Both the position numbers and the translations under genes were made by a program. A stretch of DNA of 64,000 bases from Shinisaurus crocodilurus (Eukaryota > Chordata > Lepidosauria > Squamata > Shinisauridae): the NCBI GenBank assembly GCA_021292165.1, contig CM037878.1:12144857-12208856 (forward strand), read 5' to 3'. Numbering within the stretch: position 1 is the stretch's first letter; every line of letters begins with the position of its first letter. Below the pieces are notes generated by a model. The model made no database searches, had not been told where the DNA came from, and was given only the letters and a program-made list of their open reading frames with translations. Of this stretch, positions 57,500 to 64,000 are shown piece after piece.

Positions 57500-60240
57500 T
57501 AAAGCTTCCATTGCCATCATTTTCCCTCAGATAAAGTCTACAAGGAGATTGAAGATGTTTTTGGTTCTTCTCACTCAATCTGCTATCAAGATAAAAAGAA
57601 ACTGCCCTACACTAATGCCGTGATTCATGAGATCCAGCGTTCAAATTATGCCCTATTCATCGGAGTCCCTAGACAATGTACGAAGGATGTGAACATGCAC
57701 GGATTTCTCATTCCCAAGGTACAGAATATACTGATGTCAAGGAGTTTCACATTTTTACAATTTTTTTAATGGGTTCAAAAGTAAAAACCTGCAAGTTTTC
57801 AGAGTTACAGCTGTAAGTGTCCAGCTTTTATTACACAAAGAACACATGAGATCTACAGCTGAAAAATGAAACACACATCCCCAATTCCCACCTGCCCACA
57901 TGTGTAGGTTGCAAACTGGAAAGGGACATTCTGATTATTTTCAAGGAGTGGGTTAGAGGATTTGAACTACGGGGTGCTTACTATTGGTGGCTTAATTCCC
58001 CGGCCGCTTTGGCCATGTTTCCCCACCGGCTAGCATCACCCCAGGGGTGGGGAAACATGGGTGCATCTGGAGCTCTTGTTCTGAGACTTTTCTTTAAATG
58101 GGGGCGGGGGAGTGAACCTGCCTACCTGCCACTACCTACATAGGAAGCTTTTTAAAAGGAATGATTGAAGCTGTGGTCACCAGCAACCCCCCCCCCCCAA
58201 ATGTTTTGTTTTTTTTAATTCCTTTGCCCCACTGACCCTGTAGACCAGTACTGTATTTTGGCAGCATATGGAGTTCAGCTAAGATAGCCCATCAGATAAC
58301 CCGCCCCAATGAGTCCTCAGTTCCAAGAAAAGCATGTACAGGCACACCAATTAGTTCTGAGAAGGTGAGGAACACTGTGCAGCTCTGGGTACATTCTGAG
58401 CTGATTGTTTCTTTCTTGCAGGGAACCTTAATTATTCCCGATCTGCGCTCTGTTCTTCTTGATCCTGAGCAATGGGAGACTCCTGAAGAGTTCAACCCAA
58501 ATCATTTTTTGGACAAGGATGGAAACTTTGTGACTAGAGAAGCATTTCTGCCATTTGGCGCAGGTAAATGCAGAAATCTCAACCTGCTTGTGATTTATAC
58601 ACACATTTACTGGGTTGTTTCCAGGAGACGCAATCTCACTTCCTTTCAGGCAAGCCTAAAACCATCCCACTTCTTTTCATCTGACATACTGGTAATTGAG
58701 TCTGGTCTGAAACCAGAGTCTCAACTGAGTTTCCTGTAAAATCATCTCATTTCCTTATTTCTCCCAATTTGTATACCGAAAGAGACTGATGTTTGTGTCC
58801 AGTTTTCATTTACTATGAAAAATAATAATATTTGCTCTACTTAGGCTGCAGCTGTATACAAAGTTTCCTGGGAGGAGGTCCCTTCTGTGCAGACATGCAA
58901 TTAGTGTTGAGCTTTCATTAGGTGATAGTCACTGGATTACATCCTCATGTAACATGTGGAATCTCTTGGTGTTCTGTTGACTCTGTTGGTGAAAAAGCCT
59001 GAAAGATCAATTAGATTCATCTTAGGGATGAGGTTCCTCTTTTTACTTAAGGGAGTATACTACTGTTATTCTGAGTGAAACTACTGGCCTAGTGCTGTCA
59101 CCTCTGACTGTCAGCAACTCTTAAGACTCTTTCTCAGTCCCGTTCCTTGTGATCTTCATCCTTTCACTGGAGGTGCTGGATACAGATCCTGGAACTGTCA
59201 ACATGCCGAACTATATGACTCTCGTTCTGCCCCCCCCCACGCCTTCCAAACCAGTGTCCCAAACATTTCAGCATTTGGAGATGGGGGAAGAGCAATTTCA
59301 GAGTACGTAGAGAGGCCAGAGGCCATACAAGCTGGTGTTTGATGAACAGCTGAGCTCTGGGCCCACCTGTCCTATACTAGGGCTGGGATGGAACCTATAT
59401 TCCCTTCTCCCCCAAAGGAAGGATGCATGGCTTGTTCCACAATCACCCTTGCACATTGTGTATATAACACCACAGAGCTGCTGAGGAAACGTGCTACAAG
59501 CAACCAACTTCCAAACCCACAGCAGAAGTGGACGAGGACACCTTCCTGAAGCAACTAGGGGTGGAAGCCAAGAACTGTCAGCAACTCCAGGCTTTGTGTC
59601 CCTCCCACTATTCCTGGGGTTGGCCAGTTGGTGGTATTGACCAAGAGTTATCTTTGATGTTCAACTGTGAGACAACTGACGTTACACAGCCTGGGGCAGT
59701 GGAGTGGAGTGGAAAGCAGCCCTTATTATTAATTTCCTGTCCTAAGTACTTCCAGTTGTTGGGCCTGCTTTGAAACTGTATACCGTCAGAGTAAGCTACT
59801 GGGGTACCCGGGGCCAAAGCCACTCCTCCCTGAGGGTTGCCAACCAATAGGGTAAAAGGGAGGCAAGGAGGGGGCAGTTGCAGCATCCCTGTTGGGTCAC
59901 GTTGGAAGGTGGGAGGGGGGCATGGCCTACCAGCACACGTTCTTTTCTCAGATTCACACCTAGTTGCAGACTGGGATATATGCCCTGGAGAACAGGTTAT
60001 TATTACTCACTTGTTGGCTGGCTTTCCCTTATTTCCTCCACAGGCGCTCGGGTGTGTTTTGGGGAGCTGCTGGCCCGGATGGAGCTCTTCATCTTCTTGA
60101 CCAGCCTGGTGAGGGCGTTCAGGTTTCAGCTGCCAGAAGGAGTGAAAGAACTCAAGCAAGAGCCTGTAATGGGGGCGACCACACATCCCCATCCTTATAA
60201 AATCTGTGCTGTTCCCCGCTGTAGTGCATTGCAAATGTAA
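39926..60240 (+). CDS. cytochrome P450 family 2 gene, copy C (complete, 9 exons, 496 aa)
   Basis: Microsomal heme-thiolate monooxygenase of the ER membrane. Exons 39926-40096, 43110-43272, 46846-46995, 47214-47374, 52062-52238, 55620-55761, 57531-57718, 58422-58563, 60044-60240. Lengths 171, 163, 150, 161, 177, 142, 188, 142 and 197 nt total 1,491 and match the usual CYP2 exon plan; all introns are GT-AG. Protein: anchor helix about 4-24, basic RRR 27-29, PPGP hinge 31-34, WxxxR 121-125, I-helix AGADTT 298-303, ExxR 355-358, PEEFNP 405-410, heme loop [11 protein letters not shown] 429-439 with ligand Cys436. No stop or frameshift. Start: first of two adjacent ATGs, both in fair context (A at -3). 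[12 protein letters not shown] is shared with CYP2A/2J-type proteins, but subfamily and substrate are not decidable by eye. Confidence 0.96.
40590..40835 (-). repeat. CORE/MIR-like SINE
   Basis: Minus-strand, nearly full copy in intron 1 of gene C (GGCGGCTTACATAATCC, CTGGCCCAAAGTCACCC, CGGATCTCCTGAGTCCC). Confidence 0.85.
40836..43109 (+). other. intron 1 of gene C, remainder
   Basis: Besides the LINE at 41140-41580 I see no element. 40850-41100 is GC-rich without a domain. 41580-43100 is mostly unassigned. Confidence 0.4.
41140..41580 (-). mobile_element. 3' end of the zinc-finger LINE, minus strand
   Basis: Minus-strand frame (to 41242) covering the basic C-terminal helix ([19 protein letters not shown]) and the C2H2-like finger CPHCGKLC...HLRTHR, then the 3' UTR ending CGATCACTCGTGACCGAG (plus strand) at about 41145. 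5' truncated at about 41575 near AAGTTGGGAA. Confidence 0.88.
43110..43272 (+). CDS. P450 copy C exon 2
   Basis: 163 nt. [20 protein letters not shown] through [19 protein letters not shown]. Acceptor AAATGGCAG, donor GTAAGC, ends phase 1. Confidence 0.94.
43781..43916. mobile_element. 136-bp hairpin hAT-like MITE, CAGGGC subtype
   Basis: Ends CAGGGCTCTCCAACC and its inverse; imperfect palindrome. Duplications CTCTAAAG / CTCTAAGA. Confidence 0.82.
43925..44637 (+). other. intron 2 of gene C, nothing recognised
   Basis: No element or exon seen. 44638-44712 is an inverted LINE/SINE tail. Confidence 0.4.
44722..44858. mobile_element. palindromic MITE with GGGTGCAATC ends
   Basis: Inverted ends AGGGTGCAATCCTATGC / CATAAGATTGCACCCT, and inner palindrome CACAACTCCCAGCATCCCCC / GGCTGGGAGTTGTAG. 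A half copy is at 63191-63255. No clear target duplication. Confidence 0.65.
45201..45340. mobile_element. 140-bp inverted-repeat element
   Basis: About 65-base imperfect arms: ATGGGGTGGCATCCCATG... and, inverted, ATGGGGTAGTATCCAATG.... Internal AGAGTAGACCCAATG-type motif as in a common squamate repeat. Flanking duplication not evident. Confidence 0.6.
45341..46316 (+). other. intron 2 of gene C, nothing recognised
   Basis: No exon or element identified; AT-rich toward 46200. Confidence 0.35.
46317..46436. mobile_element. degraded hairpin hAT-like MITE
   Basis: Left end CAGTGTTCTCCAAG, right end eroded (GGTTGGAAAAAAATG). Flanks CTATAAGT / CTATAAAA suggest an 8-bp duplication. Older than the perfect copies. 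Confidence 0.7.
46846..46995 (+). CDS. P450 copy C exon 3
   Basis: 150 nt. [20 protein letters not shown] (C-helix WxxxR) through VETFARAK. Acceptor after a long pyrimidine tract (46808-46833), donor GTATGT. Confidence 0.94.
47214..47374 (+). CDS. P450 copy C exon 4
   Basis: 161 nt. [20 protein letters not shown] through [13 protein letters not shown]. Acceptor TTTGCAG, donor GTGAGT, ends phase 0. Confidence 0.94.
47820..48504. mobile_element. 685-bp hAT/Charlie-like non-autonomous element with nested repeat
   Basis: Perfect 8-bp duplications CTCTAAGG (47812-47819, 48505-48512). Ends CAGGGGTCCTCAAATTTTTT and GTTTGAAGACCCCTG. A LINE/SINE tail (about 48001-48185, same family as 13720) is nested inside. 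Interior GGCCGGATGTGGCCCGCGGG near the right end is typical of one group of vertebrate hAT elements. Confidence 0.85.
48513..49290 (+). mobile_element. CR1 ORF1 fragment (SGNH esterase)
   Basis: Plus strand, degraded. [20 protein letters not shown], then [10 protein letters not shown], a GTND-like position mutated in sequence (LAPTMWGN), then [20 protein letters not shown] and VAFSEMPSV. Matches the same domain whose second half is at 640-946. The remainder to 49290 continues the ORF1 tail in other frames. Confidence 0.75.
49457..49482. repeat. poly(G) tracts
   Basis: Two G-runs (12 and 9) in an L2-like fragment (about 49360-49680). Confidence 0.8.
49770..50095 (+). repeat. CR1/L3-like LINE 3' region, split by a MITE
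   Basis: Same repeat as 25379-25590 in the opposite direction (CCCCTTGGTCTGATCCAGCA, TGGCTCTTCTTATGTTCTTA). The hairpin MITE at 49857 interrupts it. Confidence 0.65.
49857..49992. mobile_element. 136-bp hairpin hAT-like MITE, CAGGGC subtype
   Basis: Duplications TGCTAGTA / TGCTAGTG. Near-identical to 43781-43916. Confidence 0.85.
50096..50981 (+). other. intron 4 of gene C, part
   Basis: 50705-50775 is a short plus-strand LINE/SINE tail (GAGAGCTTCGGCTATCGGGC). 50840-50981 aligns with 3430-3590 upstream of copy A exon 5. Otherwise nothing recognised. Confidence 0.45.
50991..51752 (-). mobile_element. zinc-finger LINE 3' end, inserted in intron 4 of gene C
   Basis: Flanked by a perfect 9-bp duplication AGTTGGTGG (50982-50990, 51753-51761). 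Minus strand: [20 protein letters not shown] down to the C2H2-like finger and 3' UTR. Split by a later retroelement tail (51382-51607). The corresponding site upstream of copy A (about 3585-3600) lacks the insertion. Confidence 0.88.
51382..51607 (+). repeat. LINE 3' tail nested in the zinc-finger LINE
   Basis: Interrupts the LINE between AAGAACATCTT and CTCTTATGCTGACC; the uninterrupted join is visible at 41505-41540. Contains AAAAACATGGCTGTTCAGGC, ACATCGCCCAGGGTGGCTGG and an AAAT tail. Confidence 0.75.
52062..52238 (+). CDS. P450 copy C exon 5
   Basis: 177 nt. [18 protein letters not shown] through [12 protein letters not shown]. Acceptor CCCTGTAG, donor GTAAGT. Confidence 0.94.
52644..53271. 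repeat. solo LTR in intron 5 of gene C
   Basis: 628 bp, TGTTGGGACTTG...TTATCCAACA with TGTTGG/CCAACA inverted ends and a 5-bp duplication TGTTT (52639-52643, 53272-53276). Copy B (near 26665) reads straight through without it. Transcription direction uncertain (minus favoured). Family unknown. Confidence 0.8.
53345..53472 (-). repeat. old CORE-SINE shared with copy B
   Basis: Paralog of 26745-26872. Confidence 0.65.
53570..53626 (+). repeat. CR1 3' end
   Basis: TTTGGACTCGATGCCCTTGT and TTCCAACTCTATCTATGAAT: CR1 3' UTR end. Confidence 0.7.
53796..54618 (+). mobile_element. LTR-like insertion of unknown family
   Basis: About 820 bp present in gene C intron 5 but absent in copy B, where CACAATCAGGG runs directly into AATAAGGGGAAGGG. 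AATAAA lies near 54550, and the 3' side ends CTCGCCTTTACA. GC-rich, no RT or Gag frame. Ends not firmly set; could be a solo LTR or DIRS-like terminal repeat. Confidence 0.5.
54684..55269. mobile_element. 586-bp hAT-like element rich in ACTCGAG/ACTCGTGAC repeats
   Basis: Perfect 8-bp duplications GGCATTAG (54676-54683, 55270-55277), inverted ends CAGGGATG/CATCCCTG. Subterminal regions carry many GACTCGAGAC-like repeats in both directions. No coding frame with a domain. Absent from copy B. Confidence 0.85.
55452..55516. repeat. AAT/ATT microsatellite in gene C intron 5
   Basis: Imperfect, partly inverted AAT...ATT tract about 100 bases before exon 6. Paralogous to the pure tract in copy B. 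Confidence 0.85.
55620..55761 (+). CDS. P450 copy C exon 6
   Basis: 142 nt. [20 protein letters not shown] and the I-helix [14 protein letters not shown]. Acceptor ACATCAG, donor GTGAGA. Confidence 0.94.
56308..56555 (-). mobile_element. pogo/Tigger-like MITE, copy 3
   Basis: 248 bp, inverted relative to copies 1 and 2; flanking TA at 56306-56307 and 56556-56557. In intron 6 of gene C. Confidence 0.85.
56983..57135 (+). repeat. old CORE-SINE shared with copy A
   Basis: Paralog of 9645-9795; followed by the same intron sequence (GGGATTCATTAAGAGACTCA). Confidence 0.65.
57235..57495 (+). repeat. LINE tail plus (ATC)n next to exon 7
   Basis: 57235-57440 is a retroelement 3' tail (CCCAGAAAGCTTTGGCTATT). 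57441-57494 is an (ATC)n run. Only about 35 bases separate it from the exon 7 acceptor. Copy A lacks it. The poly-His/poly-Met open frames are artefacts. Confidence 0.75.
57531..57718 (+). CDS. P450 copy C exon 7
   Basis: 188 nt. [21 protein letters not shown]-helix HEIQR, SRS5 segment [19 protein letters not shown]. Acceptor TTTCCCTCAG, donor GTACAG. Confidence 0.94.
58422..58563 (+). CDS. P450 copy C exon 8
   Basis: 142 nt. [20 protein letters not shown] through [10 protein letters not shown]. Acceptor TTGCAG, donor GTAAAT. Confidence 0.94.
58564..60043 (+). other. intron 8 of gene C
   Basis: The right part (59690-60043) aligns with copy A intron 8 (12740-13096). No element recognised elsewhere. 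Confidence 0.45.
60044..60240 (+). CDS. P450 copy C exon 9 (terminal)
   Basis: 197 nt including TAA. Heme ligand in [16 protein letters not shown]; ends [17 protein letters not shown], four residues different and two longer than copy A. Confidence 0.94.
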
Positions 60241-61048
60241 TATACATGCATTTACAGTGGCCTATTTATTACCATAAACTTCCCCCTCCTTACTTTTCAC
60301 TGAGGAAACCCCCCCCCCCCGTCCCAAATCTTCTGTTTATGCACACAATCAGCACTGAATTCTTTCTGCGTATGCTTGGAGTGAGCTGGCAGGGCCACCC
60401 ACATCCCCCCATCTCTCCTGGTGGCAGCAGGAGCTGGGTCAGGGCAGCCACAGTTATCATCATCACTCACGTCGTCGTCGTGCCAGCCTGCCCAGAGCAG
60501 CTAACTGGGGGAGAGCGGACACAGGACCTTCCAGGAGTGGGGAGCCATTTAAACGGCCCAAAGCTGCAGGAGGCAGAAGGAGAGCTAGTAGTGAAGGGGA
60601 GAGCGAGGGAGGAGGAGGCAGAGGAGGAGCGTGAGGTGAGGGAGAAGGAGATGCACTTGCAGCAAGCATTCCAGCCAGTGTGTGTTTACCGGACTGTATT
60701 TCCCTCCTACTCCGTGCTTGAAGAGCCCTATCAGAGAGCATCCAAAAGAAACTGCCGTTTAGCCAGTGATGGAGCTGGTTAGCCAATAGAAGTTATTACT
60801 TCCAACTTACCTGTTTGTCTACTATTTTCTGAGGCTCCCCATAGAGGAAAGTGGGTCTGACTTGCCCAAGGCAAGGTTTGATGGAAATTGTAATGTTGCC
60901 TCCTTAAATCAAGGAGGTAATGTAACCACTTAGAGTGGGAGGAAAGGGTTCATTGAACAAGCCCCAGGGTGCATGTTTTGCAACCCCTCCTCCCTACTTC
61001 TGGCCTCTCTGTGGCCAGCTCTCTCTCTCTCTCTCTCTCGCTCTCTCT
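60241..61048. other. 3' flank of gene C
   Basis: 60241-60530 aligns with the 3' flank of copy A (13290-13700), except that about 140 bases of A including AATAAA are replaced by a short C-run (60311-60321). No AATAAA seen up to about 61570. The GC-rich part has spurious frames. Confidence 0.5.
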
Positions 61049-61493
61049 GGGCCGGTTCACACGACCCAGGCTGCCGGCGGGGGAGGAACCGCGGGGCCGT
61101 CCGCGGGGTCCGGAGGGGCGCCGCACACGACCAGCGCCCCGCCCACGTGGGCAGACCCCGTAGTCCCCGCACCGCAGTGCAGGCCTCCCGGCGCTAGGGG
61201 GTGGGGCCCCCGGATGCCCGGAGCGGCTGTTTGTCCCTGCAGGCTGAAGCGGCGGCGGCTCTGGCCGTTCTGGGCTGCCGTCTCTGTGGGGACCCCGCGG
61301 GACGGCCGCCCGCTGTTCCGACGGCACGGAGACCGCGCGCGGTAGGGGCTTACCCCGCTACCGACCGTCGTCACTTTCCGTGGGTCCCGCCCACGGCTGT
61401 CCCGCGGGGGCACCTCCAGTCGGCGTGCACACGACACGGGAACCGCGGGGGAGCAGTGCTCCCCCGCAGTTCCCGTGTCATGTGAACCAGCCC
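61049..61493. mobile_element. GC-rich TIR element inside a (CT)n microsatellite
   Basis: 445 bp, ends GGGCCGGTTCACACGAC and, inverted, GGGCTGGTTCACATGAC. CT runs lie on both sides (61018-61048, 61494-61518), so the target duplication would be CT units and cannot be read. Dense in CpG, with strong internal palindromes near the right end. No convincing protein. Confidence 0.7.
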
Positions 61494-61844
61494 TCTCTCT
61501 CTCTCTCTCTCTCTCTCTTCCTCTCCAACATGATGGACACACACATAAGAATAAACGGACTGTAAGTAAAACTAATAAATGTCTTTATTAGTTTTAAACC
61601 TTGTTTGGACAATCCATTTCCTTTTAAGAGCCTTTTAGCAGGGTTTAACAACCCACGTGGTGACAACCAGTTTCAATAACCAGGCTGTGCATGCGTGGGG
61701 GAAACTCTGCTTTGGCATAACCAGTATAGGACTGACTCCTTTCCATATCCTATTCCATTCCTCCAGCAAGGTTGACAATGATAAAACTAAACATTTCTTA
61801 TTCTGTGCCTTTCAAAGATGTGGGAGGGAACCCCCTTTTTATTA

Positions 61845-62092
61845 TTAATCTATTTATTTATTTATTATATTTATACCCCGCCATTTTTCCTTCAAGGATC
61901 CCAAGGCGGCTTACGTAATCCTCCTCCTCCTCCTCTCCATTTTATCCTAACAACAACCCTGTGAGGTAGGTTAGGCTGAGAGTCAGTGACTGGCCCAAAG
62001 TCACCCAGTGAGTTTCATGGCTGAGCGGGGACTAGAACCTGGATCTCCTGAATCTCAGTCCAACACTCTCACCACTATGCCACACTTTCAGT
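61845..62092 (-). repeat. CORE/MIR-like SINE
   Basis: Minus-strand, near full length. Confidence 0.85.
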
Positions 62093-62218
62093 GAATAAAT
62101 CCCTTGGTACCATTTATTTCCTCAGTTTCTATTACAGCTTTCCTCAACCTGTATCCCTCCAGAAGACATCAGTCCAGCCACACAATAGTTCTGTGAAAAC
62201 ACCAGTAAGGCCATACAT

Positions 62219-62400
62219 GTTGTGAAGGACCACTGCCGGTCCTTTTCTGCAAGAACGGGAGTGCCACGGCTATTTTGACAGCTCAGGGCTCCCGCTTGTG
62301 ATCCCCGGTTCAGTTCAGGTCACAAACACTGGATTTGAGCACTGAGTCAAAGTGAAACTACGCTTCAGTCAAAAATGAAAGCAACTTTATTGAAGAGTAA
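62219..62400 (-). repeat. LTR-like 3' end (inverted relative to 21740)
   Basis: Minus strand: CAATAAAG (about 62389), then about 170 bases ending in the GGACCGGCAGTGGTCCTTCACA-type block at 62219. Upstream limit not determined. 62400-63180 shows nothing else recognisable. Confidence 0.45.
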
Positions 62401-63183
62401 ACAAGACAAATTGGAAAGGGGAGATAAGGGAATTGCATTTGACAAGAGGATGTAGCTTGTTACACACAGTCAGAACTACAACACAAAAAAGACACCAAAG
62501 AATCTAACCTAGTCTAAGAACTAGAAAATTGAACGGACTTACAGCAATGTACCCATGCAGTTGGCTTGGGGGTTGAGTGCCAGGCCTGGCCTGAGCCGGT
62601 GACCCGCTCCGTGCTCTTCAGCACCTTGCTTCCAACAACCTCCAGAAGCCTTGGCTGTTTCTTTTACCCCCTTGCTTGTCCCCCCTCGATCCCCCGACCC
62701 CTCCCTCTGCTGACAGGACAAACCGGTCCGGCCAGGCAGGAGGGGGTGCGGAGGTTTTGGCGCCACCTTGCCCATGGCCCATCAATGGTGCTCGGTGCTC
62801 GGAAGGGCGATTGAGGGTGCTTGGCAAACCATTGAGAGTGCTTGGGGGAAAAACGATCTGAATGTGCCGTAGCAGACTGAGCTCTCCTGCCCTGCAGCTG
62901 AATGTGGGGCAAAGTGTGTGCCCTGTCAGGCTTTCTCTCCACACATGTGTATCCCCCCACCACCACCATAGGAGCAAAGAACAGTGGGGGGACGGTTATT
63001 GGAGGAAAAGGTGTATGGAAAGATAAGAAAAGATATAAAATTAAAGTTGAACATTGAAATCATCATTATTTTAGTAAAAACAAAAACCTTTGCTGGATAT
63101 TGGGTCTTAAGCACAGTTACCATGCAGAAACAGAAGACATTTGCATTTTTAGAAAAAGTTCAGAAATAAGCAATTCACATAAT

Positions 63184-63921
63184 GCAACTAAGGGCACAAT
63201 CCTAAGCACATTTAGACAGACAAAAGTCCTACAACTGCCAGCATTCCCTCTCTTGTGCAGTATCTTTCAGAGGGAGGATACTAATGGTTAATACCCATGT
63301 CAGATGGGTTCAGACCAGGCTCTGGAACATTCTCCAGGACCTTCTGGAATTGTTCCATGCTTCCACCACTGCCTGCTCAGTCAAGTTGCCCCAAAAATGG
63401 ACCTGGCAGAGTTGAAATGGTCCTATAGTTGTCCACAACCTTCAACTGTCAGGTCTTACAATAGTGGGGGTGTCTTTTTTAATGTAGGGATAACCCCTTC
63501 TGACAAAGTTGCATTAAACTGGTAACTTGACAAAGATACATACATTCACCTACAAAACCTTGTAGAATAGATTGTTAATCCAACAAAAGGAGTTTTCTGC
63601 AAACAGTCAGAGTTTAGTTTTTCTACTGTGTAGTACACTTTAGTTTTACTACTGTGCATTTGAATGGTAGGAGAAAAACTCCTTTTGTTGGGTTAAAGTT
63701 GCATTAATATTAATAAATACTAGTAGGACCAGCTTTTCCTGGCTTGCCTTAACAAGTAATGAAGACCAAGCCTGAATTGAACACAAGGGCTGGCATACTT
63801 TCCCAATGATCCTGCCAGCGCTATTGGGAGAATACAACTGAAATGGATCCAGTTTGAAAGAACAAGCTGCATATTTGGACACATCCACTGGAGGATTTGC
63901 AGCAATTGTAGCATCCAGATT
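63184..63921. other. spacer, one half-MITE
   Basis: 63191-63255 is a half copy of the GGGTGCAATC-type MITE. The rest has no gene or repeat I recognise. Confidence 0.4.
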
Positions 63922-64000
63922 AGATTATTTATTTATTTATTATATTTATACCCCACCTTTTTTCCTGCAAGGAACCCAAGGTGGCTTACATAATCATCCT
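63922..64000 (-). repeat. SINE 3' part cut by window end
   Basis: AT-rich tail and AGGTGGCTTACATAATC of the CORE-SINE, inverted. Confidence 0.8.

Noticed and set aside
57387..57623. Poly-His and poly-Met open frames
   Set aside because: Translation of the (ATC)n microsatellite running into exon 7.
60930..61545. Several open frames of 80-160 codons on both strands
   Set aside because: They fall in the CpG-dense TIR element and CT microsatellite; composition keeps frames open by chance.

Overview
The window is vertebrate, most likely squamate reptile (lizard), nuclear DNA. It has split genes with GT-AG introns and no bacterial-style coding. Its repeats are CR1 LINEs, an APE-type LINE with a C-terminal zinc finger, CORE/MIR-like tRNA-derived SINEs, many short hAT-like elements with 8-bp target duplications, pogo/Tigger-like MITEs at TA sites, and gammaretrovirus-like and Ty3/Gypsy remnants. 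The species cannot be named from sequence alone.

The only host genes I can support belong to a tandem cluster of microsomal cytochrome P450 family 2 (CYP2) genes, all on the plus strand. Copy A (4.09-13.29 kb) shows exons 5-9, all open with good splice sites; exons 1-4 should lie left of the window. Copy B (27.5-30.1 kb) is a pseudogene relic with broken exons 6 and 7. Copy C (39.93-60.24 kb) is complete: nine exons totalling 1,491 nt, encoding 496 residues with a membrane anchor, proline hinge, WxxxR, I-helix AGADTT, ExxR, PxxFxP and the heme-cysteine loop.

The cluster grew by segmental duplication. Intron segments are shared among A, B and C, and the flank downstream of A (about 17.6-19.6 kb) is repeated downstream of B (about 31.4-36.8 kb). 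Because the paralogous segments align by eye, many transposon insertions can be read as present in one copy and absent in another. This gives relative ages and clean empty sites.

Layout: 0-3.2 kb, a CR1 fragment fused to a truncated endogenous retrovirus (LTR, leader, partial gag), both minus strand. 3.2-13.5 kb, P450 copy A. 13.7-26.5 kb, repeat-rich spacer with SINEs, hAT elements, a CR1, LINE tails, LTR-like pieces and a Gypsy integrase fragment. 26.5-30.1 kb, P450 relic B. 30.3-37.5 kb, duplicated flank carrying a Tigger MITE, a 2.5-kb LINE and CR1 elements. 38-38.6 kb, an LTR with TATA box and poly(A) signal about 1.3 kb upstream of gene C. 39.9-60.2 kb, P450 copy C with insertion-laden introns. 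60.2-64 kb, GC-rich TIR element, SINEs and an LTR-like fragment.

I see no undescribed multigene system. The most interesting items are the young perfect hairpin elements, the retrovirus-CR1 junction, the LINE family and its internally deleted derivative, the paralog-resolved insertion history, and the structural changes around gene C (upstream LTR, lost poly(A) signal, repeat next to the exon 7 acceptor).
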